Source: Lepus europaeus (Eukaryota > Chordata > Mammalia > Lagomorpha > Leporidae). From it: DNA of 64,000 nt. The notes beneath the pieces were generated by a model that worked only from the letters and a program-made list of their open reading frames with translations, was not told the DNA's origin and ran no database searches. Position 1 is the first letter of the stretch, and each line of letters begins with the position of its first letter. The stretch spans positions 176,143,401 through 176,207,400 of the forward strand of contig NC_084827.1 in NCBI RefSeq assembly GCF_033115175.1, written 5' to 3'. The position numbers and the translations under genes were made by a program. Below are positions 53,938 to 64,000 of this stretch, in pieces.

Positions 53938-55065
53938 ATGAACACCGAGGCCCCGGGAGAGGCCCACGCTGCCGGCAACCCCCGCCATGGCCCTCCCGAG
54001 GCCACCCTGGGCAGCGCGGCACACAACAGGTCTGCAGATGGCCCAGCAGCAGGGACCCAGGGCCAAGACGCCACCCAGGCAGATGGCTGGTCGGCCCGCA
54101 GCGCCGCAGCACCCGACAGACTGCAGGACCTAGACCAGCCCACTTCCCAGGCCACGTCACCATCTGGGGACAAAGACAAGAAGGGAGCCGTTCCAGGTGA
54201 TGGACAGGAGGAGCCTGAACAGGTCACGTCTCTGCTTCCCCAAGAGCCTGCTGCCCTGCAGGTGCCCGGGAGCCCCCAGAGTCCGGCGTGGGACCAGCTG
54301 CCTGAAGACAGGCGGGCGGCTTGGAGTCCCGCGGTCTGGACAAGTGACACCCAGGGCAAGGAAAGGACCCCGCAGACGGCGAGTGTCCTCGGGCAGCTGG
54401 AACCGGCTGCAGCCACCCCGGGAGCTATGGCTCCTTCCGCCCTCGATGCTGACGCTCAGCCCCTGCAGGCCAGCAGCCCCGAGGCCTTTGACCCGGACAG
54501 CGGGGCTCTGCTGGCCAGTGAGTCCCAGCTGGTGATGGAGGAGGACTCCACGGACAGCTCGAGGGACCTGCAGTTCCAGTCGTTCCCTCCCTCCCCAGGG
54601 GGCAGCTCCCCGCCCTCGCCGGGCCCCAGGCAGCTGGGCCGGGGCAGGCTTCTGGACTCCGACCTGTACGAGGCCGACGAGGAGAACAACTACATGCGCT
54701 CCATGAGCAGCCTGCTGGGCGGCGGTGAGGGCTCCATCAGCTCCCTGGCCGACCTGCTGGTGTGGTCCGAGTCCACCATGGGCATGGGCATGGCCGTGGG
54801 CTTCCTGGCCTCGGGCCACAGCTCCCCCACGGACCTGCTGCACAGCACGGGGCCCAGCCTGCGCTCGGTGTCCAGCATCCTGGGGAACGCCAGCTCGGCC
54901 TTCTCGTCCGGGCTGACTTCTGGCACCGGCTCGGCTCTGCGCTCCGTCACCCACGTGCTGGAGACGGTGGAGCGGCGGACGATGGAGGGCATCCGATCCG
55001 CCATGCGCTATCTCACCAGTCACCTCCCTCTGCGCCGGGCCCACGCCGGCCCCAACGGCGACTAG
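53938..55065 (+). CDS. TEX44: Testis-expressed protein 44, single exon
   Basis: 375 residues in one open frame, followed by AATAAA at 55178-55183. The assignment rests on the neighbour (NMUR1 on the opposite strand, as in human 2q37.1), the intron-less structure, and a conserved-looking C-terminal half with repeated serine/leucine segments (SMSSLLGGGEGSISSLADLL, GPSLRSVSSILGNASSAF) and RRTMEGIRSAMRYLTSHL near the end. The N-terminal 190 residues are low-complexity, rich in Ala, Pro, Gln and Asp. A stretch at about 202-230 is proline/serine-rich, followed by an acidic YEADEENNYMRS. No signal peptide or classic domain was seen; a glycine-rich, weakly hydrophobic part lies around 280-300. The family is known for testis expression in mammals; its molecular role I cannot state. 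The start context is weak (TAGATGA), so a nearby alternative start is possible. Confidence 0.85.
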   Translation: MNTEAPGEAHAAGNPRHGPPEATLGSAAHNRSADGPAAGTQGQDATQADGWSARSAAAPDRLQDLDQPTSQATSPSGDKDKKGAVPGDGQEEPEQVTSLLPQEPAALQVPGSPQSPAWDQLPEDRRAAWSPAVWTSDTQGKERTPQTASVLGQLEPAAATPGAMAPSALDADAQPLQASSPEAFDPDSGALLASESQLVMEEDSTDSSRDLQFQSFPPSPGGSSPPSPGPRQLGRGRLLDSDLYEADEENNYMRSMSSLLGGGEGSISSLADLLVWSESTMGMGMAVGFLASGHSSPTDLLHSTGPSLRSVSSILGNASSAFSSGLTSGTGSALRSVTHVLETVERRTMEGIRSAMRYLTSHLPLRRAHAGPNGD

Positions 55066-55177
55066 ACCCCGCCCACGGAACCCCGAAGGACTGGCGCACG
55101 GGCTCTGCGCCTCGGACAGCCCTGGGGCCCTGCTGCCTGGCCCGCCCCTGCCCTGGACGGCTCCCCCAACACCCAGT

Positions 55178-55183
55178 AATAAA
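55178..55183 (+). terminator. TEX44: Polyadenylation signal of TEX44
   Basis: AATAAA 113 bases after the TEX44 stop codon, followed by GT/T-rich GAGAGCGTTTATTTTC. Confidence 0.75.
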
Positions 55184-55517
55184 ATCACCGGAGAGCGTTT
55201 ATTTTCTAAGCGCCAGCCTCACCCGGTGTCCATGCGGTGGGCAGCAGGGCGGATGGACACGAGGGGCTCAGCGTGTTCTGGAAGCAGATTGGCCCCTGGG
55301 GACTTACGCGTTGTACAAATTTAGGAGCTGGGGGCAAAGCTGCAGAATTAAGAGTGTGGCAGGGCTGGGGGGAGGGTGTTGGGGTCTCAGACCTACAAAA
55401 CCTCATCCCAGCTGGACCACCACCAGGTAGGTTCTGGAAGAATCCACACCTGGGCCTGCCCCGGGCTGAGGCTGGCCCAGCAGGCTCTGGTCACCTCGGT
55501 GTGGCTCTGAGAGTCAG

Positions 55518-55565
55518 TGGAGGGTGGAGGGTGGAGGGTGGAGGGTGGAGGGTGGAGGGTGGAGG
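55518..55565 (+). repeat. Tandem GTGGAGG heptamer repeat
   Basis: Six to seven perfect copies of a 7-base G-rich unit. It could form G-quadruplex on the plus strand. Confidence 0.92.
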
Positions 55566-55875
55566 CGCCAGGTCAGATGGGCGTGTGTCGGGACCTGTGC
55601 ACCGCCACTTGCCCTGTGCAGGTGCCTCACTCTCTCTCTCAGCCTCTGTTCCCCAGCCGGGAACAGACAAGCTTCCCATCCCAGCGGCGCTAGGAGCCAG
55701 AGGAGTGGCCCCGCGCGGTGTCTGGCCCTTTACGAGCACCCACACTGCAGCTGCTATCATCACCACCCTCCAGGGACTGGAGACGGTGGGACAGTGATCC
55801 ATGTGGGGGCCACCCACCAGGATGCCTTGGACTAAGGGGGTTCCTGGGATGCAGGGCTTTCAGATTGAAAACTGG

Positions 55876-56168
55876 GGCTGGCGTTGTGGCATAGCTGGTT
55901 AAGTCGCCGCCTGCAATACCTGGATCTCATTTAAGCTCTAGTTCGAGTCCCAGCTGCTCCTGATTCCTGCTTCCTAACGCGCAACCTGGGAGGCACCAGG
56001 GACGGTTCAGGTGGTTGGGCCCCTGCCGCCCACGTGGGAGACCAGGACTGAGTTCCTGGCTCCCGGCTTCAGCCTGGCCCAGCCCATTGCAGGCATTAGG
56101 GGAGTGAACCAGCAGGGAGAAGTGCTGTCTGTCTTTTCTGTCTCTCTGCCTTTCAAATAAATAAACCA
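55876..56168 (+). repeat. CSINE with a 9-bp target-site duplication
   Basis: Head GGCTGGCGTTGTGGCATAGC, body and TTTCAAATAAATAAACC tail. GAAAACTGG repeats at 55867-55875 and 56169-56177. Confidence 0.93.
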
Positions 56169-56177
56169 GAAAACTGG

Positions 56178-56924
56178 AAAGTGCCAGGCAAACCAGATGA
56201 GTTTAGACCTAGGTCTCTTCTTGCAGTACTTACTGTTGTCTTCAAGTCTCACCATCTCAGAAAGCATTAACAAGGGCAAGACCCGAGTGTAGGCGAGGGG
56301 GAAGCCACTAGCTCACTTCTCTGAGAAGAACCGAGGGGCGTAAGCTCTCCGGGATCACGGGCAGCTGAGCCGCTGCCCTGGAGGCACAGGCTCACTCCCC
56401 AGCTGTGTGAGTGGCTGATGTCACCAGCCTGGCCTTTGCTGCAGGTGGCTCATGTAAGGAAGTCAACACCAGGTCCCAGGGGGCTGTGGAGATGAGCCAG
56501 GTGTGTGTACCCCGTTTCCTCCAGCAACTGCCACTTCCTGTGGGTGCAGCAAGGACCCACATCGACAAAGCAGGTTATTCAGGGGCGCAAGATAGAGTCG
56601 GATCCCAGCAAGCAGGGGCCTCCGACACGCAGAGTCAGACCCCAAGAGAGGAAGGGAGAGGATGCCCCAGACAGAGGCAGCAATGGGCTGGAGGAGGGGC
56701 CTGCTGGGCGGCCGATGGGGGAGGGGAGGGCAGACTGGGGCCCACTGCGGGGCACACAAAGCTGCCAGGTGGACCCTGAAATGGGCTCGTCCATGCTTCC
56801 CGCCAATATGTTTTGACATCTACCACATGCCAGGTACTGCTAGACACTGAAACCACAACAGGCGACCCGAACATCGGAAGGCACAGAAGTCAAATCCAAG
56901 CCATTTAAGGAAAGGGATGGTGTG
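56178..56924. other. Intergenic sequence, nothing recognised
   Basis: No gene or repeat identified. Confidence 0.4.
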
Positions 56925-57230
56925 ATTGACATTGTGGTCCAGCGCGTTAAGGCGCCACTTGCAACACCAGCATCCCACATCTGAGTGCTGGCTCCAGACC
57001 AGCTGCTCTGCTTCCAGTCCAGCTCCCTGCACATGTACCTGCGAAAGCAGTGGAAGACGGCCCAAGGGCTGGAAGAAGCTCCTGGCTCCTGGCTTTGGAT
57101 CGGTGCAGCTCCAGCTGTTGCAGCCTTTTGGGGAGTGAACCAGAGTATGGAAGATCTCTCTGTCTCTCCCTCTCTCTCTCTCTCTGTAACTCTACCTCTC
57201 CAACAAATAAATAAAACCTTTAAAAATAAA
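56925..57230 (+). repeat. CSINE (rabbit C repeat), diverged head
   Basis: GATTGACATTGTGGTCCAGC, body, a (CT)n run at 57165-57185 and AACAAATAAATAAAACC tail. Confidence 0.85.
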
Positions 57231-57239
57231 AAGATCAAT

Positions 57240-59000
57240 CAATCTCTCCATATAACTCAAATAAATAAATCAATCTTTAAAAAAAGGGGAGGGGATGGCA
57301 CAACTGCCTAGCGTGGGTGTGGCTGGATCCAGGCTTTGTCTTTCCTGCTCTGTTCACCTCTGCCGGCCCCTTCCCTTCCCAGCGGACGGCCAAATTTCTA
57401 GAAAAGGAGAGAAGCTGCCCCCCCACCCCCGCCCCCGCTGGCTCTGGTGGAAAAATCCTCAGGGCTGGCCGGGCCCTGCCCCTTAGCCAGGTGACAAAGT
57501 GCCCTCCCAGGACCAATCTCCGAGGTGACAGGAACACAGCACCTTGTCACCTGCCTGGGGCAGGGCCAGGCCAGCATCAGGCATTCCCCCCAGGCAGTCG
57601 TCCCGGGGCCAGCAGAGGGTGGACGGCCAAGCACATCCTCTGCTCCACAGGGCCTGGGCTCCGGCCCCTCTCTGCGTGAGAAGAGGGAGTCAGTGCCCCC
57701 TGGGAAACGGCCCGGTTTTCCATACCAGGAAGGGGAGCACAGCGGGGTCCCCCTGTGTCTCCCAGGAAGAGAGAGACTTCACTAAGTACCCCTGGTCTGC
57801 CATCAGGGCCCAGCCCTGCAGCTCAGTCCCTTCCCTTTGCCTTTCTCTGTCGGGTTGTTCTTAGAACCGGACCAAAGCCCCGCAGCCCAGCCACGTTCCT
57901 CCCTCCGCAGCCTCTCGTCCAGACACAGTGCAATGTTGTATTTGTCCTCCCATCGTGGGAATGCACCGTTTAGTCCCCCAAGTCTTACAATGATGCACCA
58001 AGGGGTGGGAACTTCAGATAATTACAGGGTTCAGAGTTAGGGCCTGGGGGGTGATTCCATTCCGTTGCTTGGCTGGGGCCCCCAAGGTTGAATCCTGGTG
58101 ATCCCAAAGTTGACAGTCCCCTGCCTGGAGGGGACCCAGCTGGTGCTGAGAATTGAGGTGCCACACCTTCTAGATCCCCCGCCCAAGCTTGGGGCCTGCT
58201 CACCACCCTGCCCCTCACTGTGTGAGAGCAGGCATCCTTTCTCTAGGCAGGACAGCCATCCCTGCGGACGGCCAGGAGTCCACGGCAGGTTCAGGGTGCT
58301 AACACCCCAGCTTGCCAGGGCTCGGCTAGCCCAACATACCAGCAGGGCCTGGCAGACGTCACGAGGGGCCACGTGGCCTCCGCCTCCAGCGTGGTGAGCA
58401 CTGTGTTAGGCTGCGGCGAGCACTGTGTTAGGCTGCCCAGACCTCCGTCAACAAAGGCCTTGTCCCGTAGTGCTGGGGAGGGCGGGGTTCTGGCAGGGAT
58501 CAGCTCAGAGCAAGTACCCCGCCCTAGGCCATGCTGCCCCGTGGCACCAGCAGGGGTCGGCGTTGAGCCTTGGCGGCTGGCTGCACTTCCTCTCCTCGGC
58601 CTGCCCCCCGCGGCACACTCCTCCTTGCAGGGTGTGATGGGAAACAAACATCTTGCACACCAAATCCTGGCTCAGGGCCTGCGTTCCAGGAAACCACAGC
58701 TCCGAGCAGAGGCAGAGAGGTGCGTGCTTGGGGAGGGACCCACGAATGCACACGATGGGAAAAGTTCAAAGAATTTTTTTTTTTTGACAAAAGGTAAGAA
58801 AATTGAGGCCACTTTGAGGATGGTAAAGGCCTGAATGTCTGTCACTGTTTGTGCGCTGGCGGGACCGTATTCTTTGACCCGCTGGTTAAAATCATCAGGT
58901 GACCATGGTCCAGTTAACAGGTGGGGTGTAGGCGCAGGCTCTGTCAAGGAAAAGAAACAAAAAACCAAAGTGATCACAGATAAGAGCAGACCCCAAGGAG
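57240..59000. other. Intergenic sequence up to the assembly gap
   Basis: No gene recognised. A 19-base unit (GAGCACTGTGTTAGGCTGC) is present twice in tandem at about 58396-58438. Confidence 0.4.
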
Positions 59001-59200
59001 NNNNNNNNNNNNNNNNNNNNNNNNNNNNNNNNNNNNNNNNNNNNNNNNNNNNNNNNNNNNNNNNNNNNNNNNNNNNNNNNNNNNNNNNNNNNNNNNNNNN
59101 NNNNNNNNNNNNNNNNNNNNNNNNNNNNNNNNNNNNNNNNNNNNNNNNNNNNNNNNNNNNNNNNNNNNNNNNNNNNNNNNNNNNNNNNNNNNNNNNNNNN
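59001..59200. other. Assembly gap (200 N)
   Basis: Run of N; the length is probably a placeholder or an estimate. Confidence 1.
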
Positions 59201-60239
59201 GGTGTGATGAAGTGCAAAGGCAAGTTGGGTCTCTGGTGACATTTAAATATTCAGATGAAAGATGGGAGACCTCCCAGGGCTACCCAGAGGCTCAGAGCTC
59301 AGAGGCGCCCTCTGCTGGAGGGAGCAGCTCCACCCAGGCGGGCAGCAGCACAGGCCGGGACTTGAGGGGTCACCTGCGGGTCCTCTGGGCTCTATTCCTT
59401 GTGGAAGCTTCTGGGGGCTCCTGGCCCACAGGCTCATTCAGAGTCCAGAGAGGAAGGCGTGCGGCAGAGGCTGGCCCCGGGCTCCAGTGCCTCTCCACCT
59501 GGAGCCTGCTCCCCCCACCCAGGAAGGAAGGGCCAGGGGCAGCCTGACCCCGTGGCTCCCCGGGTCCCTGCTGCTCCATCACCTTCACGAGCAAAGCAGG
59601 CCGGGACCCCCGATGGGGTCAGCCAGACGGCGCCCACTCACAGGCCCTGGGTCAGGAAGCTGGGCCACAGCTCCGGGCACGCACGTGCTTGGCAAGAGCC
59701 GAGTTATTCCGATCTTTCGGGCTCCCCCAGACTTCACGGTTGACAATGATTCCTGCGCAGAACTGAATTTCAAATGTCAACCAATGAGGAAGCAAGTTCC
59801 TCCTAAAACACTCGCTTTGCTACCAGCCGCCTGTATTGCATTAGTGCTTCTCAAAATGCAGTCCCTGGCGAGGAAAGACGCGGCCTACAGATGGCCTCGG
59901 CCGCGTTGAACTTGGCCAAGGCCGGCGAGGTCCTCCCAGAGCGACAGGCTGGCCCCCGGCCCCCAGGGGGTGGTCAACGTCGGCAGAGCGGGGCAAGGGC
60001 CCCCGCCACGGTGTGGGACTGGCAGGGAGATGGGACGCCCTGAGCACCAGCCAGCGTGGCCTGGCCTTGAGGCAGTGAGGGGCACACAGCACAAAGAGCG
60101 GCCGCCCAGGTGGCCAGGCCCAGGGACTTCCTGGGTGACCCGAAGGTGTGCTGCCACCTGCCCCCGGCAGCCGGGCAGGAACCCAGGCCGGCGAGCACAC
60201 GAGGCTGGAACAGAAAACGGGGCCATCAGACACGGCCGA
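59201..60239. other. Intergenic sequence, nothing recognised
   Basis: GC-rich; mirrored open frames on both strands without family signature. Confidence 0.4.
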
Positions 60240-60900
60240 GGGCGAACAAAGACCTCTCTCTGAGACAGAGATCCCGGCTGGGGGGGCGGGGGGGGCTCGC
60301 TCAGGCCACAATGGGGCTTTCTCCGGCCAGCCTGGGGGCAAGGCAGGGTGTCTGGGCTGCAGCGGCCCAGGCGGCGCCGATTCCTCGGAGGGAAACCCGT
60401 CTGGGGGTCCCGGCTGCCGCTCCGGGGCGCGGGGGTCCCGGCGGGGCCTGCGAGGCCCAAGAGCGGCCCCCACCGCCCGCGGCCCCGCCCCGGCCCCGCC
60501 CCGGCGTCTCCTAGGCGACCGTGACCTCAGCGCCAGGGCGGGGCCGGCGAGTCGGCCCGGTTGCTGCGCAACGGCCCGGTGACGTCAGTCGATTGAGTTT
60601 GGTTCCCAAGGCAACCGGCCCGGCAGCTGGGCCGGGAACTATTTGTGTCCGTCCCCCGAGGGGCCGCGGAGCCTCCGGGGCCTGGCGCAGCTGGGGATGC
60701 GCGCTCCCGGCCCCGGCGGCCGCGACACAGAGGCTCCTTCGGCGGCCGGGGCCGCGCCCCACGGAGGGGCTGCCCGGCTCTGCCCCCGCCGCCCGGGCTC
60801 CGTCGGGGAAGCCCCTTGAAGAAAGGGGCTTCTGTCCGCAGCTGCCCCGCCCGCGCTGCCCCTTAGCCGGCACACAGTAGGCGCGCAGCGCGGCGGTCTC
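60240..60900. promoter_or_regulatory. CpG island with RFX X-box-like sites and a CRE; likely promoter of an unassigned transcript
   Basis: Very CpG-rich DNA with CCCCGCCCC/GGGGCGGGG Sp1 boxes. It holds three X-box-like palindromes: GTCTCCTAGGCGAC (60506-60519), GTTGCTGCGCAAC (60560-60572) and GTTCCCAAGGCAAC (60602-60615), plus a full CRE TGACGTCA (60580-60587). RFX sites are typical of ciliary and testis promoters, and the CRE of CREB/CREM targets. No TATA box, and no coding exon recognised on either side. Confidence 0.6.
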
Positions 60901-61729
60901 GTGGGACCCAGCGCGTTCGCTGCCCCCCCCCCGGAGCTTCCACGCGCCCCGAGCACCCCTGAGAGCGAGGGCCCGGTCACCTGTCCTCGGTGCCCTGGGG
61001 CGCGGGGAGATAGAGACGCTAGGGCCACAATGCAGAGAGAGACCCTTAGTTCACGAGGGTTAGAGAAGGTGCTAGAGAGCAGACTGTAGCCCTGCCCGCT
61101 GAGTGACAGGAACGCGTGACAGGTGAACCGAGGCAGGAAAGACCCACAGGTGTGGCACCATAAGCAGTGACCAGTGACGTAAATTCGGGCCTGGCCCACC
61201 ACAGGGTCTCCAGCGACGCGGTGTCCCGGGTCCCCCCTCCCTTGCTGTCTCCCGGTGCTGCAGCCACTCCTCAGCCCAGGAAACCGAGCACCTGTCTCCC
61301 GACCAGCCACCTGCCCTGGCCTTGGCGCAGGCCCTCTGCCCCTCCCTGTAGTCAGGGACTCTGAGCGGGGAGGGTGCCCGGCATCCCCCGGGCAGCTGCT
61401 CTCCACAGCTGGATCTGCAGCTGGGAACACTCCCTCCCACTCTGGTGGAACCGAGCCACATTCCCAGTTTTGTGCACGAGGACATCAAAGTCCAGGGCTC
61501 GGCCAAGGATGCACCTGGGCCCACCCTCCACCTGGGTTCCCCAGACTCTGCCAGCCGATCCCTCAGAAACCAGCGCTGGGCCCGGGACTCAGAGCCAGCG
61601 AGCAGGACCAGACGCAGAATCTGTGCGGCCCCGTGCACCATGAAATCGGAGGCCCCTGGTTCACCAATCGAGAATGTCAAGACGGAGAGGAGGGCGTTAA
61701 AGGAGGGATGGGAGGTGGGGGCGAGGGCT
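60901..61729. other. Sequence flanking the CpG island, no exon recognised
   Basis: Two long minus-strand open frames (263 and 264 codons) here look like GC-rich shadows; neither shows a protein family. A first non-coding exon of the island's transcript could lie here. Confidence 0.35.
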
Positions 61730-61990
61730 GCAGTGCAGCTGGCTAGGCTGCCGCTTGGGTGTCTTGCATCCCATAGGCATGCCCAGGGTGGCATCCCATC
61801 TCCACTTCTGATCTCACCTCCTGCTAATGCAGCAAGGGACAGCTGAAGTATGTGGGTCCCAGCCACCCGCTCGGGAGCCCCGAATGGAGTTGCAGGCTCC
61901 CAGCTTCACCCTGGCCTAGCCAAGGCTGTGGCAGGCATCTGGGGCACGAGCCAGCAGATGGAAGATCCTCTCTGCGTGTGTATATAGGGT
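61730..61990 (+). repeat. Old CSINE, diverged
   Basis: GCAGCTGGCTAGGCTGCCGC head, CATCCCATAGGCATGC, GGAGTTGCAGGCTCCCAGCT, GGGCACGAGCCAGCAGATGG; no clear tail. Confidence 0.65.
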
Positions 61991-62387
61991 GGGACCTGTA
62001 CAGTGGACCCAGCTTGTGCTGCTGGCCAGGGTGGCACGTGGTGGACACCAAGCCAGCCTCCTTCCTGGACACATTCCACCCGGTCCCCTCTCGCTCGGCG
62101 TCCATCTACTAGATTCTCCCAGGCAGCGGCTGTTGCCATCTCCCACTCCACACGGGCAGCCAGGAGGTCCCCGGAGCGGCCCACCGCATATCACGTGTGG
62201 GGAGGTGCCAGTACTTTTCTGACATAGGGCCTAAACCACAGAACACGTCCAGAAATGTTGACCCTTGGCTTCTGTTTCCAGCCGCAGGGTACCTACATAA
62301 AGTGATAGAATCCGAGCTGTAGTATCTAACTGGTGAGACTCGGACATCCATTAGCACGTAGACAGCAAGAGGGAAAGTCAAGGACAC

Positions 62388-62720
62388 TGGGGCCTGGCGG
62401 CCCATTGTGGAATAGCTGTTAAGCCACCACCTGAGATACCAGCATCCCATAGGGGCACCAGTTCGAGTCCCGGCTGCTCCACTTCCAATCCAGCTCCCCG
62501 CTATGGCCTGGGAAGGGCAGCAGAGGATGGCCCGAGTGTTGGGGTCCCTGCCACCCATGGGGGAGACCCGGAGGAGGCTCTTGGCTTCTGGCTTCAGCAT
62601 GGCCTGGCCAGGGCCACTGCAGCCACCTGTTGTGGACCAGTGGCTGGAGAAGCTCTCTGTGTGTGAATGCCCTTCTCTCTGAAGTGTTGACTTCCAAGTG
62701 AATGAGTCCACTTTAAAAGA
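62388..62720 (+). repeat. CSINE (rabbit C repeat)
   Basis: GGCGGCCCATTGTGGAATAG head, ACCAGCATCCCATAGGGGCA, body and a poorly preserved tail after CTTCTCTCTGAAGTG. Confidence 0.85.
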
Positions 62721-63545
62721 CAGACACCCCCGAAATCCCAAGGGCCTGTCATGACGCGTCTCACTCTGGCCTCCAGGAGCCACAGGAGAGAGCTTCGGCC
62801 TCAGCCCACCTGGGCTCCTCTCCCCTTGCCCGGCCCCGAGCCCTCTTTCAGCTTATCGGAAGCCCCCCTCCTGTCCAAGGGAGTCCCCCACAGCAGGTAC
62901 TGATCTGTGCCGGCCAGGTCCCTGTAGGCCAGAGGACCTGCCCCAGCGCGGCCGACCCCGGAGCAGACGGCCCTCGGCTGTCAGCCCCCGCTGGAGACAG
63001 GCTCAGTTGCAGAAAACGCCTGCCTTGCACTCACGCCTTCCCTTCCTGGCGGCAGCCCAGGAACACAGGACAGTTCCCTTGCTCCACTTGGGACGATGAC
63101 AAAAGATGGCCCCAGGGCCGCTGCTGAGGCGCAGTGGGCTGGGCGGCAGCCTGTCCATGGCTCCGCTGTGCCTTCCCCCAGGCTGCATCCGGCCCCACTT
63201 TTCCCTCTGCAGCGCCGGCTGGCTGCCTTCCGGCGCCTTCCACGGATGCTGGCCCGGGAGCACTTCCTGCCAGAGCTGTGCGTGGAGCCTCCCGCCGCGG
63301 GAGGCCACGCTGCGGCCACAGAGCCTCCTCTCGCTACCAGAGCCTGAGCCCTTCGAATGCCGTGGAGCCATCACTCTTCCATTCCACAGAGCCTCGTAGA
63401 AGGCCCTACTGTGCACTGATGTGCTGAGGATAAAGAAAAACAAAGCAAACACCCCTGCCCTTACAGGCTCAGCCCCGCCGAAGAACGGGCGAGAGGGAAG
63501 AAAAATATCACACAGCAACACAGAACCTGGGCATCCTATAAAAAC
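62721..63545. other. Intergenic sequence, nothing recognised
   Basis: GC-rich to 63300; no gene or repeat identified. Confidence 0.4.
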
Positions 63546-64000
63546 AGAGGCGTGGGCCTTTGGTGCAGTGGTTAAAATACCACTGGGCCAGCTGGCGCTG
63601 GGGTACAGCAGGTTAAGCCGCCGCCTGCGGTGCCGGCTTCTGATATGGCCAACGGTTGGAGTCTTAGCTGCTCCACTTCCGATCCAGCTCTCTGCTATGG
63701 CCTGGGAAAGCAGTAGAAGATGGCCCAAGTCCTTGGGCCCCTGCACCCACGTGGGAGACCCAGAAGAAGCTCCTGGCTCCTGGCTTCCATCTGGCCCAGC
63801 CCTAGCCATCGCAGCCATTTGGGGAGTGAACCAGTGGATAGAAGATGGATCTCTTCTCCCCCACCCTGCTGTAACTTGCCTTTCACATAATAATAAAATA
63901 TCTTAAAAAAAAAAAAAAAAGACCACTTGCGATGCCCATGTCCCATAACCAAGTGACTGGGTTTAAGTCCTGGCTCTGCTTTCGACTTCAGCTGCCCACC
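63546..64000 (+). repeat. Old CSINE split by a nested CSINE, continuing past the window
   Basis: Head GCGTGGGCCTTTGGTGCAGT at 63546-63590 and continuation from 63921 (GATGCCCATGTCCCATAACC, GGGTTTAAGTCCTGGCTCTG) to the end of the window. Confidence 0.78.
63590..63920 (+). repeat. CSINE nested in an older CSINE
   Basis: Head GCTGGCGCTGGGGTACAGCA, GGTGCCGGCTTCTGATATGG, body, TTTCACATAATAATAAAATA and poly-A. ACCACT occurs on both sides as a short duplication. Confidence 0.9.

Noticed and set aside
54157-55188. 343-codon open frame antisense to TEX44
   Set aside because: Mirror of the GC-rich TEX44 coding sequence, with low-complexity Gly/Ala/Arg content and no family.
60639-61866. 263- and 264-codon minus-strand frames next to the CpG island
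   Set aside because: Overlapping shadows in GC-rich DNA with no recognisable domain; splice sites and start contexts not convincing.
60901-64000. PTMA, the next gene expected by human synteny
   Set aside because: No prothymosin-like acidic coding sequence or its start was found; it probably lies further right.

Overview
This is mammalian nuclear DNA, almost certainly from a lagomorph and most likely the European rabbit. About 50 copies or fragments of the rabbit C-repeat family (CSINE: tRNA-derived head, CT-rich stretch and AAATAAATAAA or poly-A tail) lie on both strands and make up roughly a quarter of the window. Two host genes are recognisable, and their order and orientation match human 2q37.1: NMUR1 on the minus strand at the left, and the single-exon testis gene TEX44 on the plus strand at about 54-55 kb. 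A 200-base N gap at 59001-59200 marks this as a draft assembly.

Layout. 1-2300 holds the 5' part of NMUR1: the large coding exon, a probable 5' non-coding exon and a CpG-rich promoter. 2300-22000 is intergenic sequence with SINEs, LINE-1 remnants and MIR fragments. 22034-29240 is a class II (betaretrovirus-like) endogenous provirus on the plus strand. It has two LTRs that look identical over 351 bp, a 6-bp target-site duplication, a tRNA-Ile primer site, a polypurine tract and open gag, pro (dUTPase, protease, G-patch) and pol frames. Gag, pro and pol are linked by two -1 frameshift sites; env is a short remnant. 29240-48300 is SINE-rich with several nested insertions and MaLR-type LTR fragments. 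48.3-49.3 kb is a CAT/CCA microsatellite split by a 411-bp solo LTR with a 6-bp duplication. 51.2-51.7 kb is a long TG microsatellite. 53.9-55.2 kb is TEX44. 60.2-60.9 kb is a CpG island with three RFX X-box-like sites and a full CRE, but no gene could be assigned to it. The rest is SINEs and unique non-coding sequence.

The most notable element is the provirus. Identical LTRs, intact gag/pro/pol and complete cis-signals suggest a very recent insertion that may be able to make particles but has no usable envelope. The isoleucine primer site is unusual for class II elements as I know them. Among host genes, NMUR1 carries a one-base insertion in the stretch encoding TM2, which is either an assembly error or a real lesion.
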